Of a stretch of 22,733 bases of DNA, positions 7,196-14,046 are shown piece by piece; position 1 is the stretch's first letter, and each line of letters opens with the position of its first letter. A model generated the notes under the pieces. It was not told the origin of the DNA, searched no databases, and saw only the letters and a program-made list of their open reading frames with translations. The DNA comes from an uncultured Aggregatibacter sp. (GTDB lineage Bacteria > Pseudomonadota > Gammaproteobacteria > Enterobacterales > Pasteurellaceae), in the NCBI RefSeq assembly GCF_901873365.1, contig NZ_CABFLM010000064.1:1-22733 (forward strand), in the 5' to 3' direction. Both the position numbers and the translations under genes were made by a program.

Positions 7196-8113
7196 ATGAA
7201 ACTATTAATGTTGTGCCGTGAGCCGCGTTTGTATAGCTGTCGGCGTTTAAAACAGGCGGCGGAAGAAAACGGTCATCACATGGATATTCTCGATCCGAAT
7301 CGTTGTTTAATAAAACTCCAAAAAAAACCACCGCACTTTGCGCTTTATTATCAGCCGGATGTGGAAAGCACGCCTTATCTGTTACCCCAATATGATGCGG
7401 TATTACCTCGCTTTGGTACCGGCAGTATGCAAATGGGTTGTGCGGTGTTGCATTATTTTCAGGCGTTAAATGTGCCTTGTTTGAATCATGCTGATGGTTT
7501 TGCGAAAGCGCGTGATAAATGGTTGAGTTTGCAGTTATTACTGGCGAATGGCATTGCCGTGCCAACCTCGTTGCTTGGTGGGCTGGAAACCAATGCGAAT
7601 GATGCCGTACAGCATATTGGCGCACCGATTATTTTGAAAACCTTGAGTGGTTCGCAAGGGATTGGCGTGGTGCTCGCAGAACGACCACAAAGTGCGGTCA
7701 GTATGTTGGAAACATTAAAGCAGGCAAATGTGCCGACGTTAGCACAGGAATTTATTGCAGAAGCGCAAGGTGCCGATTTACGTTGTTTTGTGGTAGGAGA
7801 ACGCATTGTCGCGGCGATGCAACGCATTGGGCAAGGTGGCGAATTTCGCGCAAATTGCCATCGTGGTGCCAACGCAGAAAAAGTCATCTTAACCGAACAG
7901 GAAAAACACATTGCCTTAAACGCAACGAAAGTGCTAGGCTTAGATGTGGCTGGCGTGGATTTAATCCGTTCAGCCAACGGCCCATTGGTGTTGGAAGTGA
8001 ATGCCAGCCCGGGGCTTGAGATGATCGAGAAAACCAGTGGCATTGATATTGCCTTGCAAATGATCTTACATTTAGAACAAAAGCATCGTCATCAGGTTGG
8101 AGTAATGAAATGA
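7196..8113 (+). CDS. rimK: ribosomal protein S6 modification ligase RimK (ATP-grasp)
   Basis: RimK is a cytoplasmic ATP-grasp ligase that adds glutamate residues to the C-terminus of ribosomal protein S6. The 305 residues match E. coli RimK (300). The N-terminal domain begins MKLLMLCREPRLYSCRRL and continues with LDPNRC. The ATP-grasp core includes the nucleotide loop LSGSQGIGV, AQEFIAEAQGADLRCFV, and the C-terminal metal-binding VLEVNASPGLEMIEK. No clear Shine-Dalgarno sequence precedes the ATG; the leader is A-rich. I keep this start because the N-terminal sequence matches the family from Met1. The stop codon overlaps the ycfP start by four bases (ATGA). Two USS lie in the gene. Confidence 0.95.
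   Translation: MKLLMLCREPRLYSCRRLKQAAEENGHHMDILDPNRCLIKLQKKPPHFALYYQPDVESTPYLLPQYDAVLPRFGTGSMQMGCAVLHYFQALNVPCLNHADGFAKARDKWLSLQLLLANGIAVPTSLLGGLETNANDAVQHIGAPIILKTLSGSQGIGVVLAERPQSAVSMLETLKQANVPTLAQEFIAEAQGADLRCFVVGERIVAAMQRIGQGGEFRANCHRGANAEKVILTEQEKHIALNATKVLGLDVAGVDLIRSANGPLVLEVNASPGLEMIEKTSGIDIALQMILHLEQKHRHQVGVMK
7330..7338 (-). repeat. USS inside rimK
   Basis: Exact ACCGCACTT, read in the gene's frame within PPHF. Confidence 0.85.
7690..7698 (+). repeat. USS inside rimK (second)
   Basis: Exact AAGTGCGGT, read in frame within QSAVSM. Confidence 0.85.
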
Positions 8114-8649
8114 TTATTTATTTACACGGTTTTGATTCTAGTAGTCCGGGTAATCATGAAAAAGTTTTACAGCTAAAATTCATCGATGATGACGTTCGCT
8201 TTATTAATTACAGCACATTGCATCCGCGCCATGATATGCAATTTCTTTTAAATGAAGTGCATAAATTGGTCTCCGAATCGAAAGACAGAAATCCCTTAAT
8301 TTGTGGTGTCGGGCTTGGCGGGTATTGGGCGGAACGCATTGGTTTTTTGTGTGGCATTAAGCAGGCGATTTTCAACCCGAATTTATTTCCGCAGGAAAAT
8401 ATGGGAGGCAAGATCGATCGCCCGGAAGAATATGAAGACATTGCCACCAAGTGCGTGGAAGATTTCCGTTTGAAAAATAAAGGTCGCTGTTTGGTGTTCT
8501 TGTCGGTGGAAGACGGTGTTTTAGATTCCCAACGTAGCGCAGAGGTATTATCGCCTTATTATGAGGTGATTTGGGATGCCGTAGAAACGCACAAATTCAA
8601 GCAGATTTCGCATCATTTGCAAAAAATAAATGCGTTTAAAGAAAGTTGA
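8110..8649 (+). CDS. ycfP: YcfP/UPF0227 alpha/beta-hydrolase-fold protein
   Basis: The 179 residues resemble E. coli YcfP (about 180) along the whole length, starting MIIYLHGFDSSSPGNHEKVL and including LICGVGLGGYWAERIGF and FNPNLFP. The fold is that of an alpha/beta hydrolase, yet the nucleophile elbow, normally G-x-S-x-G, reads G66-V-G68-L-G70, so the catalytic Ser is replaced by Gly. From memory the E. coli protein shows the same replacement, so it is a family trait and not a local mutation. Classical esterase activity is therefore doubtful and the function is unknown. The ATG overlaps the rimK stop by four bases, which points to translational coupling. A terminator lies 16 bases after the stop. 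Confidence 0.9.
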   Translation: MIIYLHGFDSSSPGNHEKVLQLKFIDDDVRFINYSTLHPRHDMQFLLNEVHKLVSESKDRNPLICGVGLGGYWAERIGFLCGIKQAIFNPNLFPQENMGGKIDRPEEYEDIATKCVEDFRLKNKGRCLVFLSVEDGVLDSQRSAEVLSPYYEVIWDAVETHKFKQISHHLQKINAFKES

Positions 8650-8664
8650 TTTATGAATCACAAC

Positions 8665-8690
8665 AAAAGGGAGCTATTAAGCTCCCTTTT
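8665..8690 (+). terminator. rho-independent terminator after ycfP
   Basis: AAAAGGGAGCT (8665-8675) and AGCTCCCTTTT (8680-8690) form an 11-bp stem with an ATTA loop. The flanking A and T runs could also let it act on mreD transcripts from the other side. Confidence 0.9.
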
Positions 8691-8745
8691 CGTTATGACG
8701 TTTATCATGATGGATGTGCATTGCCTTGTTAAGCGTCAAGGTAGG

Positions 8746-9234
8746 TTAACTTAATCCTAGACGACGGCGGAGGCTTCTAAGGAGTAAAAATAACCACGGC
8801 CATAAAAGACCGCTAATCATGGCACCAAAAATCTCTCGCCAATCAAAGGTGGCGCGATGCACTAAAAATTCAATTAAGAAGATGCTAAAACGGATCGCAA
8901 AGACAAAGAAAATCACCAGCAAGCTTTGCATCCAAAGTGAAAGATTACGAAAAACAAGGTGATTTTTGGTAATTAAGTAGGCAAAGATAGACAACACCAG
9001 TGCGTGCGCACCCAAGATCGTGCCTAATACCACATCCCACAGAATACCAATCATAAATGCCCAACCAATACTTACACGGTTGGGAATCGACAATCCCCAA
9101 TACATGAAAATCAACACGACCCACGCCGGTTTCACACTTTGAAAACCATTAGGCCACGGCATGATTTCCATCACCAAGGCAAGTAGAAATATTGCGGTTA
9201 ACGCAATGTATTTAAAAACAACACGACTTTGCAT
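8746..9234 (-). CDS. mreD: rod shape-determining membrane protein MreD
   Basis: MreD is a multi-pass inner-membrane protein of the elongasome, which links the MreB cytoskeleton to peptidoglycan synthesis. The 162 residues match E. coli MreD (162). It is very hydrophobic with about five or six membrane spans, a typical IMPWPNGFQSVKPAWVVLIFMYW segment split by the first loop, and GILWDVVLGTILGAHAL in the middle. Its ATG shares one base with the mreC stop (TAATG), a classic translational coupling signal. It is last in mreBCD order and is followed by the shared terminator region at 8665-8690. Confidence 0.93.
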   Translation of the reverse strand: MQSRVVFKYIALTAIFLLALVMEIMPWPNGFQSVKPAWVVLIFMYWGLSIPNRVSIGWAFMIGILWDVVLGTILGAHALVLSIFAYLITKNHLVFRNLSLWMQSLLVIFFVFAIRFSIFLIEFLVHRATFDWREIFGAMISGLLWPWLFLLLRSLRRRLGLS

Positions 9235-10289
9235 TAATCCTCCTCCCTTGGCGATTTATCCTCTACTGGCACGGCTTCTACAGGATTTTCATGGGGTGCC
9301 TCTGTCGGCAAATCCGATGTCGCTTCTGAAGGTGTCTGTTCTGCCGGTGGAACATCAGGAACAAGAGCTTTTTTCACTTTTTGTGCTTCATTGCCTTGTG
9401 TCGCTAATCGTTGCTCAACCGCTTTACGCACATCTGCCGGTGTGATTGGGCTTGCTTTTCGTGTATCTTCATTTGTCGGCCACAGCAATAAGACGTAGCG
9501 TAATTTATCAATAAAGGCTAATGGCTTGGCGGTGACCGTAGCAAAATAATTTTGTCCGTCACGCGATACCGATTCGACAATCGCAACCGGATAACCTTCT
9601 AGAAATCGTCCGCCGAGTCCTGATGTCACCAATAAATCACCCTTTTCAATATCGACTGAACGAGGCACATTATCTAATGTTAATTCATCATTATGCCCGG
9701 TGCCACTGGCAATCATGCGCACGTCATTGCGCAACACTTGAACTGGAATAGAATGGGCGATATCCGTAATTAATAACACTCGGCTGGTATGCTCGCCCAC
9801 CGAAATAATTTGCCCGACCACGCCTTTTTCATCAATTACTGGCTGACCAATATAAGCGCCATCTTTTTCGCCTTGATTAATCACCACTTGTTGGCGATAA
9901 ATATCGGTTTCCGCCGTCAGAACTTCAGCAATTTTCTTATATTCATCAATCCGTAGTGGCGAATTTAGGAGCAGTCGCAAACGTTGGTTTTCGACTTTTA
10001 ATTGATCCAGCAATAAAAGATCCGCGTTTTTTTCTCGTAATTGATCTTTTAATGCTTTATTTTCGATTTGCAATTTATTGGTATCGACCAAATTATCGGA
10101 AACCCCATCCAACACCGTGCGTGGCGTATTGGCTAAATAATACAATCCGCCAACAGCCGTTTCTAACAATGAACGGGCTTGAATCATCGTTGTCGTTTGT
10201 CTATCTGAGGCAATTAATCCTAATGAGGCAATGACAGCGAGAAAAAGCTTGAGTCCTAAAGGCGGGGTTTTTCCAAAAATAGGCTTCAT
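9234..10289 (-). CDS. mreC: rod shape-determining protein MreC
   Basis: MreC is a bitopic inner-membrane protein whose periplasmic part connects MreB with penicillin-binding proteins and RodA during side-wall growth. The open frame reaches 10307 from a TTG, but the ATG at 10289 gives MKPIFGKTPPLG, which matches the family N-terminus, and GAGG lies 12 bases before it; I choose that start (351 residues). A membrane segment lies near residues 10-28, a coiled coil near 60-105 (NKLQIENKALKDQL onward), and the beta-barrel domain near 115-270 with VVINQGEKDGAYIGQPV and VTSGLGGRFLEGYPVA. The last 45 or so residues are Pro/Glu-rich and acidic, as is common for this poorly conserved tail. Confidence 0.93.
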   Translation of the reverse strand: MKPIFGKTPPLGLKLFLAVIASLGLIASDRQTTTMIQARSLLETAVGGLYYLANTPRTVLDGVSDNLVDTNKLQIENKALKDQLREKNADLLLLDQLKVENQRLRLLLNSPLRIDEYKKIAEVLTAETDIYRQQVVINQGEKDGAYIGQPVIDEKGVVGQIISVGEHTSRVLLITDIAHSIPVQVLRNDVRMIASGTGHNDELTLDNVPRSVDIEKGDLLVTSGLGGRFLEGYPVAIVESVSRDGQNYFATVTAKPLAFIDKLRYVLLLWPTNEDTRKASPITPADVRKAVEQRLATQGNEAQKVKKALVPDVPPAEQTPSEATSDLPTEAPHENPVEAVPVEDKSPREED

Positions 10290-10312
10290 GATAAGAGCAT
10301 TCCTCAAAACAA

Positions 10313-10454
10313 AAGTGCGGTCAATATCAACGGCAATGCCGGTCAGTTAAGCAACAGGCCGGCATTAAGAGATAATTATGTTTTATCGTATGAAACGATT
10401 TACCCGGTGATTAACATTGTCTGGGTAAAAACATCAAAATGATTCACCGCACTT
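10313..10454. repeat. inverted USS pair bracketing the mreB-mreC gap
   Basis: AAGTGCGGT at 10313-10321 and ACCGCACTT at 10446-10454 lie at the two ends of the 176-base gap, 124 bases apart. They could close a long multi-branched stem around the three smaller hairpins inside. Confidence 0.85.
10335..10429. other. three small hairpins in the mreB-mreC intergenic region
   Basis: AATGCCGG (10335-10342) pairs with CCGGCATT (10359-10366). ATCGT (10385-10389) pairs with ACGAT (10395-10399). TTTACCC (10399-10405) pairs with GGGTAAA (10423-10429). None has a T-run that would make a strong terminator in the mreB-to-mreC direction. They may temper how much mreC is made per mreB, but this is inference. 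Confidence 0.55.
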
Positions 10455-10465
10455 TTTAAACATGA

Positions 10466-11521
10466 TTAGATTTCTTCACTAAAAATGTCGCCACCGTGCA
10501 TATCAATCATATCCAATGCCTCACCACCACCGCGTGCAACACATGTAAGTGGCTCATCAGCAACAATGGTCGGCACACCGGATTCTTTGGAAAGTAACAC
10601 ATCAATATTACGCAATAACGCACCACCGCCGGTTAGAACCATGCCACGTTCAAAAATGTCCGCAGCGTGCTCCGGTTGACATTCTTCCAAGGCAGTTCGT
10701 ACTGCCGCCACAATGCCACTTAACGGTTGTTGAATAGCTTCTAAAACATCTTTTGACGTTAACGTAAAGGAGCGTGGCGCACCTTCCGCAATGTTGGATC
10801 CGTGCACTTCCATTTCTTTAATTTCGTCACCGTCTTGAATGTAGGCGGTACCGATTTCCTGTTTAATGCGTTCTGCGGTCGGCTCCCCGATAATCGAACC
10901 AAAATTTTTGCGCACATAGGTCACAATCGCTTCATCAAAGCGGTCACCCCCAATACGCACGGAAGAAGAATACACGATGCCGTTCAAGGAAATCACCGCA
11001 ACTTCGGTCGTACCGCCACCAATATCAATCACCATGGAACCGATAGCGGTGGAAACCGGCAACTTCGCCCCAATCGCTGCCGCCATCGGTTCTTCGATTA
11101 AATAGACCTCACGTGCACCGGCACCAATGGCAGATTCTCTGATCGCACGACGTTCTACTTGCGTTGCGCCTGCCGGCACGCAAATCAATACACGTGGACT
11201 TGGGCGCATGAAATTGCCGCTATGTACCTGTTTAATAAAATATTGCAGCATTTTTTCGGTCACGAAGAAATCGGCAATAACACCGTCTTTCATCGGACGA
11301 ATCGCTTCAATGCTTTTTGGCGTACGACCTAACATTTGTTTCGCTTCGCGACCCACTGCCGCAATACTTTTCAGCGAGCCACTGCGATCTCGGCGAATCG
11401 CCACCACAGAAGGTTCATCCAACACGATGCCTTGCCCTTTAACGTAAATCAACGTATTTGCTGTACCGAGGTCAATAGAAAGATCATTAGAGAATAAACC
11501 GCGAATTTTTTTAAATAACAT
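10466..11521 (-). CDS. mreB: actin-like cell-shape protein MreB
   Basis: MreB forms membrane-bound filaments that orient cell-wall synthesis and keep the rod shape. The 351 residues are close to E. coli MreB (347) and begin MLFKKIRGLFSNDLSIDLGTAN split over the amphipathic N-terminus and the phosphate-1 loop IDLGTANT. Further nucleotide motifs are IDIGGGTTEVAV (phosphate-2) and MVLTGGGALLRN. The ATG at 11521 follows GTGGAAC as a weak ribosome binding site. It is the first gene of mreBCD and divergent from an ABC transporter with 225 bases between them. A weak inverted repeat, GGCTAAATTT with a bulged partner near 11620, lies in that gap. Confidence 0.96.
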   Translation of the reverse strand: MLFKKIRGLFSNDLSIDLGTANTLIYVKGQGIVLDEPSVVAIRRDRSGSLKSIAAVGREAKQMLGRTPKSIEAIRPMKDGVIADFFVTEKMLQYFIKQVHSGNFMRPSPRVLICVPAGATQVERRAIRESAIGAGAREVYLIEEPMAAAIGAKLPVSTAIGSMVIDIGGGTTEVAVISLNGIVYSSSVRIGGDRFDEAIVTYVRKNFGSIIGEPTAERIKQEIGTAYIQDGDEIKEMEVHGSNIAEGAPRSFTLTSKDVLEAIQQPLSGIVAAVRTALEECQPEHAADIFERGMVLTGGGALLRNIDVLLSKESGVPTIVADEPLTCVARGGGEALDMIDMHGGDIFSEEI

Positions 11522-11689
11522 ATGTGTTCCACTAATTTGTATTAATCATGGCTCTTTTGAGCGTTAAAAAAATTGGGCTAAATTTACCAAAAAATGGGCG
11601 TTGATAACAGAAAATTTTAGCCTAATCACACAAAAATCTTCGCATTGAAAGAATACGCTTGCGGTGTTGTTCATATCTTCATCATCTTC

Positions 11690-11717
11690 TTGATTTGATC
11701 AAAACACCGTGTAAACT
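11690..11717 (+). promoter_or_regulatory. possible promoter of the ABC transporter gene
   Basis: TTGATT (11690-11695) and TAAACT (11712-11717) are 16 bases apart, about 30 bases before the ATG. The match is modest, so the call is tentative. Confidence 0.3.
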
Positions 11718-11718
11718 T

Positions 11719-11727
11719 ACCGCACTT
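11719..11727 (-). repeat. USS upstream of the ABC transporter gene
   Basis: Exact ACCGCACTT followed by TTG, 19 bases before the ATG at 11747. Confidence 0.85.
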
Positions 11728-11746
11728 TTGTCTATGGGAATACGTT

Positions 11747-13531
11747 ATGGATTATACTCAAGAGATCATTACCTCTTCACTTTGGATCGTCCGCACACTG
11801 GCGCTCACGGTTATTTTTTTCAGTCTCGGCATTTTTCTATTAGTTCGCCTGACCCATTGGGGCAAACAATTTTGGATGTTTGCCGGCGGTTATCTTTCGC
11901 CAAAACGCAGCATTAAACCATTATTATTCTTCGTCTTGATCGTGACCCTCACCCTCTTTAGTGTACGTCTGAGCTTGGTGCATTCCACGTGGTATAACAA
12001 TATGTACACCGCATTGCAGGAATTTAACCAAACCGTCTTTTGGGAGCAGATGATTTTGTTCTGTTTTATTGCCGGCTTTTCTGTGGCAGCCGCACTTATC
12101 AGCTATTATTTAAACCAGCGCTTTTCCATTAACTGGATTGAATGGCTAAATACTGAACTCTTAGAAAAGTGGATGGATAAGCGGGCTTATTATAAAAGCC
12201 AATACATCGGCAACAATCTCGATAACCCGGATCAACGGATTCAACAAGACATACAATCTTATGTAAAAACCACGCTTTCCCTCAGCACTGGTGTGATTGA
12301 TGCCGTGACCTCCATGATTTCTTACACGATTTTATTGTGGGGCTTAGCCGGACCAATGACCTTGCTAGGTATAGAAATTCCGCGCGCTATGGTCTATTTA
12401 GTATTCGCTTATGTGATTTTCACCACGCTGATTGCTTTCTGGCTTGGTAAACCGTTAATTCGCCTTAACTTCGCGAACGAAAAATTAAACGCGAATTACC
12501 GTTATTCCTTAATCCGTGTTAAAGAATATGCGGAAAGCATTGCATTCTACGCCGGTGAAAAAGTGGAAAAAAGTCGGTTATACAAACAATTCCGCGCCGT
12601 TATCGATAACATGTGGGATATCGTCTTCCGAGCCCTAAAATTCTCCGGATTCAACTTGGTGATCAGTCAGATTTCCGTGGTCTTCCCATTACTTATTCAA
12701 GTGGGCCGCTATTTTGAAAAACAAATTAAATTGGGCGATCTGATGCAAACCTTGCAAGTCTTTGGCAAGTTGCATTCCAATCTTTCTTTCTTCCGTAACA
12801 CCTACGACAGTTTCGCCGAATACAAAGCCACGTTAGACCGTTTAACCGGCTTTCACTACAGCGTCGAAGCCGCGCAAAAACAAAGTAAAACCGACATTAC
12901 TGATCACCCTACGGATGTGATTTTCCAACACCTTAGCGTGAAATCGCCTATGGGCAAAATCTTAATTAAAGATTTAAATCTCACCTTAACACAAGGGAAT
13001 TCGTTATTAATTCAAGGTCAATCCGGTGTCGGGAAAACTACCTTATTACGCACCATTGCCGGTTTATGGTCTTATGCAGAAGGCAAAATATTCTGCCCGC
13101 AACACAATACCTTATTCTTGTCGCAACGCCCTTATTTGCCACAAGGCAATTTACTCACCGCGCTCTATTATCCGGATACCACTGAAAACGTGGATTTGGC
13201 TAAGATCACGCGGGTATTGGAACAGGTTCAATTAGCCCATTTACAGGATCGTTTAGAACAGGAACAAGACTGGAGCCGCATTCTCTCTCTTGGCGAACAA
13301 CAACGCTTGGCATTTGCCCGTTTGTTACTACACAAACCGAAAGTTGCTTTCCTTGATGAAGCCAGCGCCAGCTTAGACGAAGGCATGGAACACGCCATGT
13401 ATCGCTTAATTCGTGAAGAATTGCCAAATACCACCATTATCAGCGTGGGGCATCGTTCTACCCTCGTGCCACTACATCAGCAGCAATTAGAATTGCACAC
13501 GGATGGAAGTTGGGTATTTAATCCCCATTAA
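11747..13531 (+). CDS. ABC half transporter, fused permease and ATPase (ABC_membrane_2/SbmA-BacA-like)
   Basis: The 594 residues fuse an N-terminal membrane domain to a C-terminal ATPase, the layout of YddA-like bacterial proteins related to SbmA/BacA and to peroxisomal ABCD transporters. The membrane domain (about 1-330) has several hydrophobic spans and the family motif ESIAFYAGE (263-271). The ATPase shows Walker A GQSGVGKT (424-431), the signature LSLGEQQ (513-519), Walker B VAFLDE (533-538) and the H-loop SVGHRS. The signature begins with Leu-Ser-Leu-Gly, not Leu-Ser-Gly-Gly, which is common in this family. It probably works as a homodimer in the inner membrane. The substrate is unknown; I recall an H. 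influenzae homologue likewise beside mreB, without known function. The gene ends at an inverted-USS terminator. Confidence 0.9.
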   Translation: MDYTQEIITSSLWIVRTLALTVIFFSLGIFLLVRLTHWGKQFWMFAGGYLSPKRSIKPLLFFVLIVTLTLFSVRLSLVHSTWYNNMYTALQEFNQTVFWEQMILFCFIAGFSVAAALISYYLNQRFSINWIEWLNTELLEKWMDKRAYYKSQYIGNNLDNPDQRIQQDIQSYVKTTLSLSTGVIDAVTSMISYTILLWGLAGPMTLLGIEIPRAMVYLVFAYVIFTTLIAFWLGKPLIRLNFANEKLNANYRYSLIRVKEYAESIAFYAGEKVEKSRLYKQFRAVIDNMWDIVFRALKFSGFNLVISQISVVFPLLIQVGRYFEKQIKLGDLMQTLQVFGKLHSNLSFFRNTYDSFAEYKATLDRLTGFHYSVEAAQKQSKTDITDHPTDVIFQHLSVKSPMGKILIKDLNLTLTQGNSLLIQGQSGVGKTTLLRTIAGLWSYAEGKIFCPQHNTLFLSQRPYLPQGNLLTALYYPDTTENVDLAKITRVLEQVQLAHLQDRLEQEQDWSRILSLGEQQRLAFARLLLHKPKVAFLDEASASLDEGMEHAMYRLIREELPNTTIISVGHRSTLVPLHQQQLELHTDGSWVFNPH

Positions 13532-13551
13532 TGGCTACAAGGTTCGCCTCT

Positions 13552-13613
13552 AAAGTGCGGTGATTTTTCGATGTCTTTAAAAACATTGAAAAAACACACC
13601 GCACTTTTTTTTA
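13552..13613 (+). terminator. USS-based rho-independent terminator after the ABC gene
   Basis: AAAGTGCGGTG (13552-13562) and CACCGCACTTT (13597-13607) form an 11-bp stem followed by a T-run. Both arms contain an exact USS (13553-13561 and 13598-13606). The 34-base loop has a further ATGT/ACAT pairing. Confidence 0.85.
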
Positions 13614-13787
13614 GATTTAAACTAAAAAAAGTCGATTTTTTCAGTAAATAAATTTCTATCAGAATAAAAACTGGCTTTAAACAGCAAGGTTAGAATATTT
13701 CTCTAAGATCTATGCTTAACACAAAGTTTATCTCTTACTAAATTTCATAAAATCGGCAAAAACAGAGAGAATATGCTGATTTATCAT

Positions 13788-13815
13788 TTGACAGACTAGC
13801 TTAAATCCGTAATAT
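13788..13815 (+). promoter_or_regulatory. leu operon promoter
   Basis: A consensus -35 TTGACA (13788-13793) and a near-consensus -10 TAATAT (13810-13815) are 16 bases apart. Transcription would start near 13822 and give a leader of about 225 bases before leuA, enough for an attenuator. Confidence 0.75.
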
Positions 13816-13855
13816 GTGACGCACGTTTACAGATTTTTATACACTAGGATTTTTC

Positions 13856-13915
13856 ATGTTTCATACTGTTTCTTTCTCCCTCAACCTGCTGCTCTCACAT
13901 GCTTTGTGCGGCTAA
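13856..13915 (+). CDS. leuL: leu operon leader peptide
   Basis: A 19-residue open frame, MFHTVSFSLNLLLSHALCG, begins with an ATG 6 bases after AGGA (13846-13849). It has four Leu codons within five positions (L9, L11-L13) plus L17. It lies between the promoter and a terminator hairpin ahead of leuA. This is the arrangement of enteric leuL, where ribosome stalling at scarce Leu-tRNA lets RNA polymerase pass the attenuator. The sequence is not closely similar to E. coli leuL, so the call rests on position, Leu content and the hairpin. The final codons (13906-13911, GTGCGG) can pair with the left arm of the terminator. Confidence 0.82.
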   Translation: MFHTVSFSLNLLLSHALCG

Positions 13916-13967
13916 GTTGTGGATGAAAAACAGTCAAATGTAAAACCCTCAAAATTTAAACCCGCAC
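13906..13967 (+). promoter_or_regulatory. possible antiterminator pairing in the leu leader
   Basis: GTGCGG (13906-13911) is complementary to CCGCAC (13962-13967), which holds most of the terminator's GC-rich left arm. A ribosome stalled at the Leu codons (13886-13894) would leave GTGCGG free; one at the stop codon would cover it. Only 6 bp are seen, so this is a model. Confidence 0.5.
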
Positions 13968-13992
13968 TCTACTTTGCGGGTTTTTTCGTTTT
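13958..13992 (+). terminator. leu operon attenuator (intrinsic terminator)
   Basis: AAACCCGCA (13958-13966) and TGCGGGTTT (13975-13983) form a 9-bp stem with an 8-base loop and a T-rich tail. It stands between the leader peptide and leuA with no other gene to terminate, so it is the attenuator. Confidence 0.85.
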
Positions 13993-14011
13993 AAAAATAC
14001 CGTAAAAAATG

Positions 14012-14020
14012 ACCGCACTT
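14012..14020 (-). repeat. USS between the attenuator and leuA
   Basis: Exact ACCGCACTT, 26 bases before the leuA ATG. Confidence 0.85.
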
Positions 14021-14046
14021 TGAGTGATTGAAAGAAGGAAAATGTT

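Larger units (their letters stand above)
13532..13855. other. gap between the ABC transporter gene and the leu leader
   Basis: The first 80 bases hold the inverted-USS terminator of the ABC gene. Bases 13614-13787 are AT-rich and show no gene or clear repeat. The leu promoter follows at 13788-13815. Lrp- or LeuO-type sites could lie in the AT-rich stretch, but none is recognisable by eye. Confidence 0.6.

Noticed and set aside
7194..7625. 143-residue minus-strand open frame opposite rimK
   Set aside because: It covers a well-supported rimK coding region and has no recognisable domain.
10290..10307. TTG start of mreC six codons upstream
   Set aside because: The ATG at 10289 gives the family N-terminus MKPIF and has GAGG at a workable distance.
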